A stretch of 64,000 bases of DNA from Beroe forskalii. Its lineage: Eukaryota > Ctenophora > Nuda > Beroida > Beroidae. The notes under the pieces were generated by a model, which had not been told where the DNA came from, searched no databases, and worked only from the letters and a program-made list of their open reading frames with translations. Of this stretch, positions 37,191 to 47,800 are shown piece after piece (the stretch's first letter is position 1; every line of letters starts with the position of its first letter). The stretch spans positions 124,001-188,000 of the forward strand of contig WFMF01000056.1 in assembly GCA_011033025.1 (NCBI GenBank), given 5' to 3'. The translations under genes and the position numbers were made by a program.

Positions 37191-37349
37191 CTGTCCGCAC
37201 TGGCCGACGGAGTTGTTTCCCCACGCATACACCACACTGTCGTGAGTCAGGGCCATGGCGTGACTGTCTCCCGCACTAACATCTATGATCCGGTAACTGA
37301 GAAGTTCCTCGACAATACGAGGTGTCAGCTCCGTGGCGTCAGGCGTGCC
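37191..37349 (-). CDS. HERC1-type RLD1 fragment, exon R3
   Basis: Flanked by CCCCCAG acceptor and GTACGT donor. 53 codons in phase 0, with DVSAGDSHAMALTHDSVVYA and WGNNSVGQCGQ: an RCC1 repeat typical of the first RLD of HERC1. The acceptor and first 17 bases are duplicated 30 bp upstream (37364-37382). It joins in frame with exon R2 across the 24-bp array. No further RLD1 exon was found to the left in this window. Confidence 0.75.
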
Positions 37350-37439
37350 CTGGGGGAGAGGGGTGGCGTCAGGCGTGCCCTGGAGGGAAGGGAGGGGGTA
37401 CAAAATCTCACATTTGTTTTTGCAAAGGACGCTGGTGAT

Positions 37440-40400
37440 AGGACGCCGGTGTCAAAAAGTGGAAAGAGACTGGTGCCAGGAGTGAAAGGAGACTGGTGTC
37501 AAGGAGTGGGAGGAGACTGGTGTCAAGGAGTGAAAGGAGACTGGTGTCAAGGAGTGGAAGGAGACTGGTGTCAAGGAGTGAAAGGAGACTGGTGTCAAGG
37601 AGCGGAAGGAGACTGGTGTCAAGGAGTGAGAGGAGACTGGTGTCAAGGAGTGAAAGGAGACTAGTGTCAAGGAGTGGAACGAGACTGGTGTCGAGGAGCG
37701 GAGGGAGACTGGTGTCAAGGAGTTGAAGGAGACTGGTGTCAAGGAGTGGAAGGAGACTGGTGTCAAGAGTGAAAGGAGACTGGTGTCAAGGAGTGAAGGA
37801 GACTGGTGTCAAGGAGTGGGAGGAGACTGGTGTCAAGGAGTGGAATGAGACTGGTGTCAAGGAGTGGGAGGAGACTGGTGTCAAGGAGTGGAAGGAGACT
37901 GGTGTCCAGGAGTGGAAGGAGACTGGTGTCAAGGAGTGGGAGGAGACTGGTGTCAAGGAGTGGAAGGAGACTGGTGTCAAGGAGAGGAAGGAGACTGGTG
38001 TCAAAGATTGGAAGGAGACTGGTGTCATGAGTGAAAGGAGACTGGTGTTAAGGAGTGAAAGGAGAGTGGTGTCAAGGAGTGAAAGGAGACTGGTGTCAAG
38101 GAGTGAAAGGAGACTGGTGTAAAGGAGTGGAAGAAGACTGGTGTCAAGGAGTAGAAGGGGACTGGTGTCAAGGAGTGGAAGGAGTCTGGTGTCAGGGAGA
38201 GAAAGGAGACTGGTGTCAAGGAGTATAAGGATACTGGTGTCAAGGAGTATAAGGATACTGGTGTCAAGGAGTAGAAGGATGCTGGTGTCAGGGAGTGGAA
38301 GGAGACTGGTGTCAGGGAGTGGAAGGAGACTGGTGTCAAGGAGGGGAAGGAGACTGGTGTCAAGGAGGGGAAGGGGACTGTTGTCAAGGATTGGAAGGAG
38401 ACTGGTGTCAAGGAGTGGAAGTAGACTGGTGTCCAGGAGTTGAAGGAGACTGGTGTCAAGGAGTGGGAGGAGACTGGTGTCAAGGAGTGGAAGGAGACTG
38501 GTGTCAAGGAGTGGAAGGAGACTGGTGTCAAAGATTGGAAGGAGACTGGTGTCAAGGAGTGAAAGGAGACTGGTGTCAAGGAGTGAAAGGAGACTGGTGT
38601 CAAGGAGTGAAAGGAGACTGGTGTAAAGGAGTGGAAGGAGACTGGTTTCAAGGAGTGGAAGGGGACTGGTGTCAAGGAGTAGAAGGGGACTGGTGTCAAG
38701 GAGGGGAAGGGGACTGGTGTCAAGGATTGGAAGGAGACTGGTGTAAAGGAGTGGAAGTAGACTGGTGTCCAGGAGTGGAAGGAGACTGGTGTCAAGGAGT
38801 GGGAGGAGACTGGTGTCAAGGAGTGGAAGGAGACTGGTGTCAAGGAGTGGAAGGAGACTGGTGTCAAAGATTGGAAGGAGACTGGTGTCAAGGAGTGAAA
38901 GGAGACTGGTGTCAAGGAGTGAAAGGAGACTGGTGTCAAGGAGTGAAAGGAGACTGGTGTAAAGGAGTGGAAGGAGACTGGTTTCAAGGAGTGGAACGAG
39001 ACTGGTGTCGAGGAGCGGAGGGAGACTGGTGTCAAGGAGTTGAAGGAGACTGGTGTCAAGGAGTGGAAGGAGACTGGTGTCAAGAGTGAAAGGAGACTGG
39101 TGTCAAGGAGTGAAGGAGACTGGTGTCAAGGAGTGGGAGGAGACTGGTGTCAAGGAGTGGAATGAGACTGGTGTCAAGGAGTGGGAGGAGACTGGTGTCA
39201 AGGAGTGGAAGGAGACTGGTGTCCAGGAGTGGAAGGAGACTGGTGTCAAGGAGTGGGAGGAGACTGGTGTCAAGGAGTGGAAGGAGACTGGTGTCAAGGA
39301 GAGGAAGGAGACTGGTGTCAAAGATTGGAAGGAGACTGGTGTCATGAGTGAAAGGAGACTGGTGTTAAGGAGTGAAAGGAGAGTGGTGTCAAGGAGTGAA
39401 AGGAGACTGGTGTCAAGGAGTGAAAGGAGACTGGGTGTAAAGGAGTGGAAGAAGACTGGTGTCAAGGAGTAGAAGGGACTGGTGTCAAGGAGTGGAAGGA
39501 GTCTGGTGTCAGGGAGAGAAAGGAGACTGGTGTCAAGGAGTATAAGGATACTGGTGTCAAGGAGTATAAGGATACTGGTGTCAAGGAGTAGAAGGATGCT
39601 GGTGTCAGGAGTGGAAGGAGACTGGTGTCAGGGAGTGGAAGGAGACTGGTGTCAAGGAGGGAAGGAGACTGGTGTCAAGGAGGGGAAGGGGACTGTTGTC
39701 AAGGATTGGAAGGAGACTGGTGTCAAGGAGTGGAAGTAGACTGGTGTCCAGGAGTTGAAGGAGACTGGTGTCAAGGAGTGGGAGGAGACTGGTGTCAAGG
39801 AGTGGAAGGAGACTGGTGTCAAGGAGTGGAAGGAGACTGGTGTCAAAGATTGGAAGGAGACTGGTGTCAAGGAGTGAAAGGAGACTGGTGTCAAGGGAGT
39901 GAAAGGAGACTGGTGTCAAGGAGTGAAAGGAGACTGGTGTAAAGGAGTGGAAGGAGACTGGTTTCAAAGGAGTGGAAGGGACTGGTGTCAAGGAGTAGAA
40001 GGGACTGGTGTCAAGGAGGGAAGGGACTGGTGTCAAGGATTGGAAGGAGACTGGTGTAAAGGAGTGGAAGTAGACTGGTGTCCAGGAGTGGAAGGAGACT
40101 GGTGTCAAGGAGTGGGAGGAGACTGGTGTCAAGGAGTGGAAGGAGACTGGTGTCAAGGAGTGGAAGGAGACTGGTGTCAAAGATTGGAAGGAGACTGGTG
40201 TCAAGGAGTGAAAGGAGACTGGTGTCAAGGAGTGAAAGGAGACTGGTGTCAAGGAGTGAAAGGAGACTGGTGTAAAGGAGTGGAAGGAGACTGGTTTCAA
40301 GGAGTGGAACGAGACTGGTGTCGAGGAGCGGAGGGAGACTGGTGTCAAGGAGTTGAAGGAGACTGGTGTCAAGGAGTGGAAGGAGACTGGTGTCAAGAGT

Positions 40401-42095
40401 GAAAGGAGACTGGTGTCAAGGAGTGAAGGAGACTGGTGTCAAGGAGTGGGAGGAGACTGGTGTCAAGGAGTGGAATGAGACTGGTGTCAAGGAGTGGGAG
40501 GAGACTGGTGTCAAGGAGTGGAAGGAGACTGGTGTCCAGGAGTGGAAGGAGACTGGTGTCAAGGAGTGGGAGGAGACTGGTGTCAAGGAGTGGAAGGAGA
40601 CTGGTGTCAAGGAGTGGAAGGAGACTGGTGTCAAAGATTGGAAGGAGACTGGTGTCATGAGTGAAAGGAGACTGGTGTTAAGGAGTGAAAGGAGAGTGGT
40701 GTCAAGGAGTGAAAGGAGACTGGTGTCAAGGAGTGAAAGGAGACTGGTGTAAAGGAGTGGAAGAAGACTGGTGTCAAGGAGCAGAAGGGGACTGGTGTCA
40801 AGGAGTGGAAGGAGTCTGGTGTCAGGGAGAGAAAGGAGACTGGTGTCAAGGAGTATAAGGATACTGGTGTCAAGGAGTATAAGGATACTGGTGTCAAGGA
40901 GTAGAAGGATGCTGGTGTCAGGGAGTGGAAGGAGACTGGTGTCAAGGAGTGAGAGGAGACTGATGTCAAGGAGTGAAAGGAGACTGGTGTCAAGGAGGGG
41001 AAGGAGACTGGTGTTAAGGAGTGAAAGGAGACTGGTGTCAAGGAGTGGAAGGAGACTGGTGTCAAGGAGTGAAAGGAGACTGGTGTCAAGGAGTGGAAGG
41101 AGACTGGTGTCAAGGAGTGAAAGGAGACTGGTGTCAAGGAGTGGAAGGAGACTGGTGTCAAGGAGCGGAAGGAGACTGGTGTCAAGGAGTTAAAGGAGAC
41201 TGGTGTCAAGGAGTGAGAGGAGACTGATGTCAAGGAGTGGAAGGAGACTGGTGTCAAGGTGTGGAAGGAGACTGGTGTCAAGGAGTGGAAGGAGACTGGT
41301 GTCAAGGAGTGAAAGGAGACTGGTGTCAAGGAGTGGAAGGAGACTGGTGCCAGGAGTGAAAGGAGACTGGTGTCAAGGAGTGGAAGGAGACTGGTGTCAA
41401 GGAGTGGAAGGAGACTGGTGTCAAGGAGTGGGAGGAGATTGGTGTCAAGGAGTGGGAGGAGACTGGTGTCAAGGAGTGGAAGGAGACTGGTGTCAAGGAG
41501 TGAAAGGAGACTGGTGTCAAGGAGTGGAAGGAGACTGGTGTCAAGGAGTGAAAGAGACTGGTGTCAAGGAGTGGAAGGAGACTGGTGTCAAGGAGTGGAA
41601 GGAGACTGGTGTCAACGAGTGGAGGGAGACTGGTGTCAAGGAGTGGAAGGAGACTGGTGTCAAGGAGTAGAAGGAGACTGGTGTCAAGGAGTGGAAGGAG
41701 ACTGGTGTCAAGGAGTGGAAGGAGACTGGTGTCAAGGAGTGGAAGGAGACTGGTGTCAAGGAGTTTAAGGAGACTGGTGTCAAGGAGTGAGAGGAGACTG
41801 GTGTCAAGGAGTGAGAGGAGACTGGTGTCAAGGAGTGGAAGGAGACTGGTGTTAAGGAGTGAAAGGAGACTGGTGTCAGGGAGTGAAAGGAGACTGGTGT
41901 CAGGGAGTGAAAGGAGACCGGTGTCAAGGATTGGCAGGAGACTGGTGTCAAGGAGTGGAAGGAGACTGGTGTCAAGGAGTGGAAGGAGACTGGTGTCAAG
42001 GAGTGGAAGAAGACTGGTGTCAAGGGGTGAAAGGCAACTGGTGTCAAGGAGTGGAAGGAGACTGGTGTCAAGGAGTGAAAGGGTGTCAAGGAGTG
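37440..42095. repeat. 24-bp minisatellite, ~4.65 kb (about 190 units), with 1.31-kb higher-order repeat
   Basis: The unit GGAGACTGGTGTCAAGGAGT+GGAA repeats throughout. A distinctive unit set (GAACGAGACTGGTGTCGAGG AGCGGAGGG) recurs at about 37678, 38995 and 40308, giving a higher-order period of about 1313-1317 bp (near 55 units). It lies in an intron between RLD1 exons R2 and R3. Because 24 is a multiple of 3, all frames can stay open for hundreds of codons (minus strand T-P-V-S-F-H-S-L); these are not genes. Confidence 0.95.
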
Positions 42096-42572
42096 GTGTT
42101 TAAGTAAACAGAAAACTTGTGTTAAAATGGCACATTAGCTCAAGATCCCAAAATTATGACGGTGAACGGTATATTATGCTTCATTTTGTAGCGGAATTCA
42201 CGTGCACATGCGATCGTGCACTTAAAACGCAGCATTGCTCAGGTATGGCAAACAAAGAGAGCGAAACCTATCGTTATTCGAAACAATTTAAATACTATCT
42301 ATCATAATTCTATCCTTAAACTCGTCTCAGGTCAATTAATTTCCCATCCTAGTTATAAATAACGAACATGCTCCATTTAGCCTACCTCGTTAATTTCATT
42401 TCCTTCATCATCGAATTCCTACATACCCAGTTGTCAACATTACAACAAAATTGATAAATAAGAAATCAGAAGGATTAACATTATTTATTCGTATGCTCCA
42501 CAATCATTCACAAGTTATGCATTTCAACCAATAAGTGCAGCCTTTGAAAGTAAGAGAAATATGACTGTTTAC

Positions 42573-42692
42573 CTGACCGAGACAAGGTCCAGACCCCCAA
42601 GTGTAGACTTGAGCTATGGCTGTCAGAGCCACCGAGAACTGGGAGCCACACGCCACTTTGGTGACAACCACGCCACTCAGAGCTTCAATGAC
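42573..42692 (-). CDS. HERC1-type RLD1 fragment, exon R2
   Basis: Acceptor TTTCAG, donor GTAAAC, 40 codons in phase 0: VIEALSG...[14 protein letters not shown] and [14 protein letters not shown]1-repeat exon as in RLD1 of HERC1 (the GSG-x-C-L-G motif is characteristic of that domain). It joins R1 and R3 in phase. Confidence 0.78.
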
Positions 42693-42862
42693 CTGAAACA
42701 AGGAACTTTTAAAAGCACCCTCTACGATCTCTAGATAATGTGTTTAGGGCTGAAGTTTTTAGAATGTCAGAAAGTTTGTAGTCATGTAAGTATCTTATAT
42801 TGAGACAAAAAACAAGTGAGCAAATTGAGACAAAAATCAAATGAGCAATCTCTATCATCTAC

Positions 42863-42985
42863 CTTAGGTCTGAAGACCCTCGCCGTATCTCCATGACCCA
42901 GTTTTCCGTTGTCTCCTCCACCAAACGACCAAGTCGTGCGTCCATCACGTGACACGGCCAAAGTGTGGGAGCTCCCGCATGCAAC
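42863..42985 (-). CDS. HERC1-type RLD1 fragment, exon R1
   Basis: Acceptor ACCCAG, donor GTAGAT, 41 codons in phase 0: VACGSSHTLAVSRDGRTTWS then FGGGDNGKLGHGDTARVFRP. It is clearly an RCC1 repeat (G-D-N-G-K-L-G-H-G). No upstream coding exon and no start codon were found between it and the HERC1 stop at 44712, so the 5' part of this copy is missing. Confidence 0.78.
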
Positions 42986-43194
42986 CTGGGTGAATGGATG
43001 AATTTGTGGTAAATTCCCGGGTGAAGGTGAATGAATTTAACTGGGTTGCATTCGTTTGAACCGCGGAAAATTTGCCAAAACCCATGGCTGACGGTTGTTT
43101 GTGTTCAAAGCTGTACGTCTTTCCGACCCCGAGCCTAAAGGTCACGCACGTTTGTTGTTAATTGTTAATGTATAATAAAACAACCAACTTTAGT

Positions 43195-43665
43195 ACAACG
43201 GTACCTTAGTCAACAACGATACCTTGTTAACAACGGCACCTCGTTAACAACAGTACCTTTGTAAACAACGGTACCTTATAAACAACAGTACCTTTGTTAA
43301 CAACAGTACCTTTGTTAACAACGGTACCTTTGTTAACAGCGGTACCTTTGTTAACAACGGTACCACGTTAACAACAGTACCTCGTTAACAACGGTACCTT
43401 ATTAACAACGGTACCTTATTAACAGCGGCACCTCGTTAACAACGGTACCTAATTAACAACAGTACTTTATTACAACGGTACCTTATTAACAACGGCACCT
43501 TTTTAACAACGGTACCTCGTTAACAACGGTACCTAATTAACAACAATACTTTATTACAACGGTACCTTATTAACAACGGTACCTTATTAACAACGGTACC
43601 TTACTGACAACGGTACCTTATTAACAACGATTATTAACAACGATTATTAACAACAATTAAGCAAG
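43195..43665. repeat. ~18-19-bp TTAACAACGGTACCTTA tandem repeat
   Basis: About 25 degenerate units containing AACAACGGTACCTTATTAAC. Non-coding, in an intron or spacer 5' of exon R1. Confidence 0.9.
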
Positions 43666-44711
43666 ACAACTCGAACAAGAAAATGAAAACTAATGACCAG
43701 AGCTGCAGCACATGCCCTTATATATGTTGGCTGACACCACTCCGTCATCTATGACGAACGGCCACGTATGCACATTCCACATACCAAGTCTATGACGTTG
43801 ACACCACTTTGAACCCAATCAAGCATGACGAATGTTACGTACACATACCGACTCTATGACGTTGACACCACTCAACATTAAATCAAGGATGACGAACAGC
43901 CATGAGCCACGTTTGCACATTCCACATTCCGTAGGATTTCAATGTACACTATTCACCTACCCACCGGTGTGACTTTTCTATTTAGTCCAACGGATTTTCG
44001 CATAAAAATGGGCTGAAATTAAAATCGAAAATAACAAGCTGATTTCAACTGGAAAAGTTCCCATTGGGTCCCCTGAGGTCACACAAAAAAGTTTACTAAA
44101 ATCTGAGTGGGGCAAATACGATTTTTTCAAATTCCCCTCAGGCGCATGGGCGCGTATGTTCAAAATAGGATATCTCAGCTTCTGAATGAGATACAGACCT
44201 CCATGAGCACCTCAAAATGACCGCAATGGTCGAGTGCTGTTGGGCGGACAGGTTTCAGGGTCCTGCTATCGTCTTATTAGCAAATAATAACGGATATCAT
44301 TATCACAATCTATCTATAGTTTGATTTGAATTTCAAACGGAAGTCTGAAAGTGAAATCGTTAAATTAGATCATAACTTCTTACAATTCGAACCCAAACAA
44401 AACTTCACCCACAAGGCAACGCATGGATAAAAAGAAATAAAATCCATCGGGTACGAGGTTTTCAAGAACCACAAATCAACGGAATATTAATAATTGTCTT
44501 TGCTTACTCACCAGCTTTTGACTGTCTCAACACTGAGTCGATATTTACAGTACCCTGTATACCGATCTCAGCATGTTTTTACAGGTGAAAACGAGACATT
44601 TCCTCCACAGAAACTTCACTAGCTCTACCTTCTCGCATGATCAGAGAACGGAACAAACGCTGCGTGTGATTGGTCGACGAAGGGAGTGAAGGTCTGCGAT
44701 TGGTCGCCTAG
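43666..44711. other. HERC1 3' flank / spacer
   Basis: It contains three TTGACACCACT motifs (43730-43875) separated by CATTCCACAT and TATGACG words. At 44640-44711 two inverted CCAAT boxes (GATTGGTCG) lie directly after the HERC1 stop. A minus-strand donor-like AAAGCTGGTGAGTAAGC is near 44510. It may be 3' UTR, a promoter of a downstream gene, or both. Confidence 0.4.
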
Positions 44712-44823
44712 TCATATGATGCCCTCGTGCTCCTCAAACCCAGAGTGGGCGCTCTCCACGTTGCGAGCTAACATGTAGTTGTCCGCGTCTATACTCCGAC
44801 AGTTGTGTATCGCGTAACGGAGC
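44712..44823 (-). CDS. HERC1: HERC1 terminal exon 36
   Basis: Acceptor CCCGCAG, then [23 protein letters not shown] and an acidic tail ending G-I-I, stop TGA at 44712-44714. Joins exon 35 as E-E-K-L-R-Y. Confidence 0.92.
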
Positions 44824-47800
44824 CTGCGGGGCGGGGGTCAATCCAAAGTCTTGTCTATAAAGCTTAATGAATATATAATTATGAATATTACAAATATATC
44901 AAAATACTGCATGCCGATTTTATACGTCAAGATTCGAAACAGGGGGAAGAGACTAAGCTGTGAATTGAATCAGCGGTTATCCTGCAGATGCAAGGTCCTC
45001 CCTTGTCAACTGCGATGAGGTTTTCCATCAGCAGGTGACGAGAGAGAACGGAGAGGTTTCGGCCCACCGTGCCCCTCATAGCTTACAGTTGCAAGGCTGT
45101 GCCACCCAGAACTCCAAACTCACTTTTCTTCCATGACGCTCTCTGAGCTATACTCAGGCAGACGGAGTTGGAAGAAACAGGTCTGAGAGGTCGGCAGACC
45201 GTCCTTACACTTGTCCGTCTTCATTATCTGGAACCGCTGCGAAACGTCCGCTATGTCGCTCGGCAGACGAGACCGACCTGATACAAATCTGAGGAGGATA
45301 TTCAGTGAAGTGGTGTCAAGGTAAAGTGGTGTCAAGGTGGAGTGATGTCAAGGTAAAGTGGTGTCAAGGTGGAGTGGTGTCAAGGTAAAGTGGTGTCAAG
45401 TTGGAGTGATGTCAAGGTAAAGTGGTGTCAAGGTGGAGTGGTGTCAAGGTTAAGAGGTGTCAAGATAAAGTGGTGTCAAGGTGAAGTGGTGTCAAAGTTG
45501 AGTGGTGTCAAAGGAAAGTGATGTCAAAGTAAAGTGATGTCAAAGTAAAGTGGTGTCAAGGTAAAATGGTGTCAAGGTTAAGTGGTGTCAAGGTAAAGTG
45601 GTGTCAAGGTGGAGTGATGTCAAGGTAAAGTGGTGTCAAGGTTAAGTGGTGTCAAGGTGGACTCCACCTTGACACCATAACTGCTGTTTCCACTACTAGA
45701 GTAGATAATGTCAGGTTAAAGTGATGTCAAGATAAAGTGGTATCAAGGTAAAGTGGTATCAAGGTGGTGTCAACCTAAGTGGTGTCAACCACACAATGAG
45801 GTAGTGACCTTTGTCCATGTCCCGGTAACGGACTATCTTCTGGAGTAGGTTCAGGTCTATTTCCGGCTTGCCACACACCCATGCCTCAAGGGCTTCACCT
45901 GTCATGAACCTGAAGAGGGTTGGGGAATGGTGTGCCACCTTTTAGGAAAATTGAGGTGTAAGAGATAGAAATACTGAATATGCCTCTTAAAAAACTTCCC
46001 ATTAGTCTGGCAGTCATGTCAAAGTAACTATGACTTTAACATACGAGAACACCAAGTTTCAGGGAAGGGTTCAGTTTCAAATCCTTCAGAAAGAACTAAA
46101 AACACACCCCAACATCACTAACCTGAAGAGAGGAGCAGGTATGATAGAGGACATTCCCCGCAACACCGCCTCAATCTGTTCATCTCCCTCCTCCATCCTG
46201 AACTTCAGAGCACACGCTGCGAACACTTTCCGGTTGTTGAAAGTCAGCTTTATTTCCTCACCCCCGGGCACTATAGGCTGCACCGTCCCGTGACTGTTCT
46301 GAATCTGGAACCGGTCAATGGGAATCACTTCGTTAAAAGTATCGGCGGTTACGCCGCTCTTCTCGATCGTCGAAATGCTTTTGATACTCGAAATGAAGAA
46401 GGAATCAACGTTTTGCAGATCGACGGTATGGAGGGGAAGTGATACGAGTTTAGCCCAGAAGTTCGGCGCTAAGTGAATGTCCAACGGCTTCCTGGTTCTG
46501 ATGGCCACGCCCATGAGGATCCCCAGGAAATAGTACTGTCTGAGGTGTTCCTCACTCCCTGACGAGGGGTTTATCAGGAACTTATCTTGGTTTATCCCGG
46601 ACTTGCTGGTGCCGTTAGGGGTTTTAGAGAGCAGGGGGACTATCTCCTGCTCCAACTCCGCACACATCTCAGTGATGGTGTCGTCAAACACCCCTCCCGC
46701 GTCATCCGCCCCCTCCCCGATCAGTTTAATCTTCCACGCGCGGGAAGGCAGTCTCAGGTCAGCAGGCGGTAGTTTCACCACTTGTTCCGAGATCTGGGTG
46801 AATATCGGCTGAACCACCGGTCTCTCGGGAGTTGAGAGTCTGTGCACGGTGATCTGCGGTCCGTAAGTCCGGCCTTGGACCATGGTTCGGCCGATGGCGC
46901 GCATGCTGGGTAGCATAGCAACGCGCGCAGCGAGGACATTCCGCACGTGCGTGTTGTTGAGCGGGTTGTTGTGCCAGGGCGTCTCACTGGTGCCCGGATC
47001 GTAAGTCAGGAGTCTCCAGCTTGAGTAGAGCAAGTCTGAGAAGTAACTGAGGACTTGAAGTCTCGCTCTCATCACTTTGATATCCAAGTGCTGCAGGCGC
47101 CGGTACTCAGCCGGCACACTGCTCGGTAGGCCGAGCTGCGTGGAGCTGGTGGCGCGGGGCGGGTTATCCACCGGAGCGCTCCAGAAAGCCGAGTGGGACT
47201 TCCCCGCGGCGATCTGCCGGATCCCCTTGTTATCGAGGGAGCCGACACTCACCACGCCGGCTACAGGGTTGGTGTGTCCGACCCCCAGCTGCCCCTCATT
47301 GTTCATGCCCCAAGTAAACACACAGCCCGCACTGGACAGAGCCACCACGTGCTCAGCCCCCACGTCCACCTCCACTATGTGGTGATCCACCAAGTCCGGT
47401 ACTAACTGGGGCACCGTGCTGTTAGTCGCGAAACTCTCGTTAATACCCAGCATCCGCTCCTGTCCGAAGGTATACACTTGTCCCGCGTTAGTGAGGACTA
47501 CAGAGAACTGGGTACCTGCCAGGACCCTCTTCACACCTATCCCTCGCAGAGCTTCTATCTCGGTGGGGCTGCTGCGTCCGGCGGTATTTCCCAGCCCTAA
47601 CTTCCCATAGTCCCCATCCCCAAAGGACCACACTCGGCCCCGTCACTGGACGCACACAGGGTGTGGTTCAGCCCGCAGCTGACTTGACCAATGTGGAAGT
47701 CGTCCAGCGACATGACTTTCTCCGGGATTTTCTTGTTGCAGTTGCTGGCCAGACCGAGTCTGCCGTAGTCTCCGTTACCGAACATGTAGAGTTTCCCGTC

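Noticed and set aside
38025-39083. 352-codon open frame of T-P-V-S-F-H-S-L repeats (and similar frames on both strands)
   Set aside because: The 24-bp unit is a multiple of three and lacks stops, so open frames are automatic in several frames at once; it lies in an intron with no non-repetitive domain.
37440-42095. CRISPR-like regular repeats
   Set aside because: Direct 24-bp repeats without spacers, in a metazoan context.
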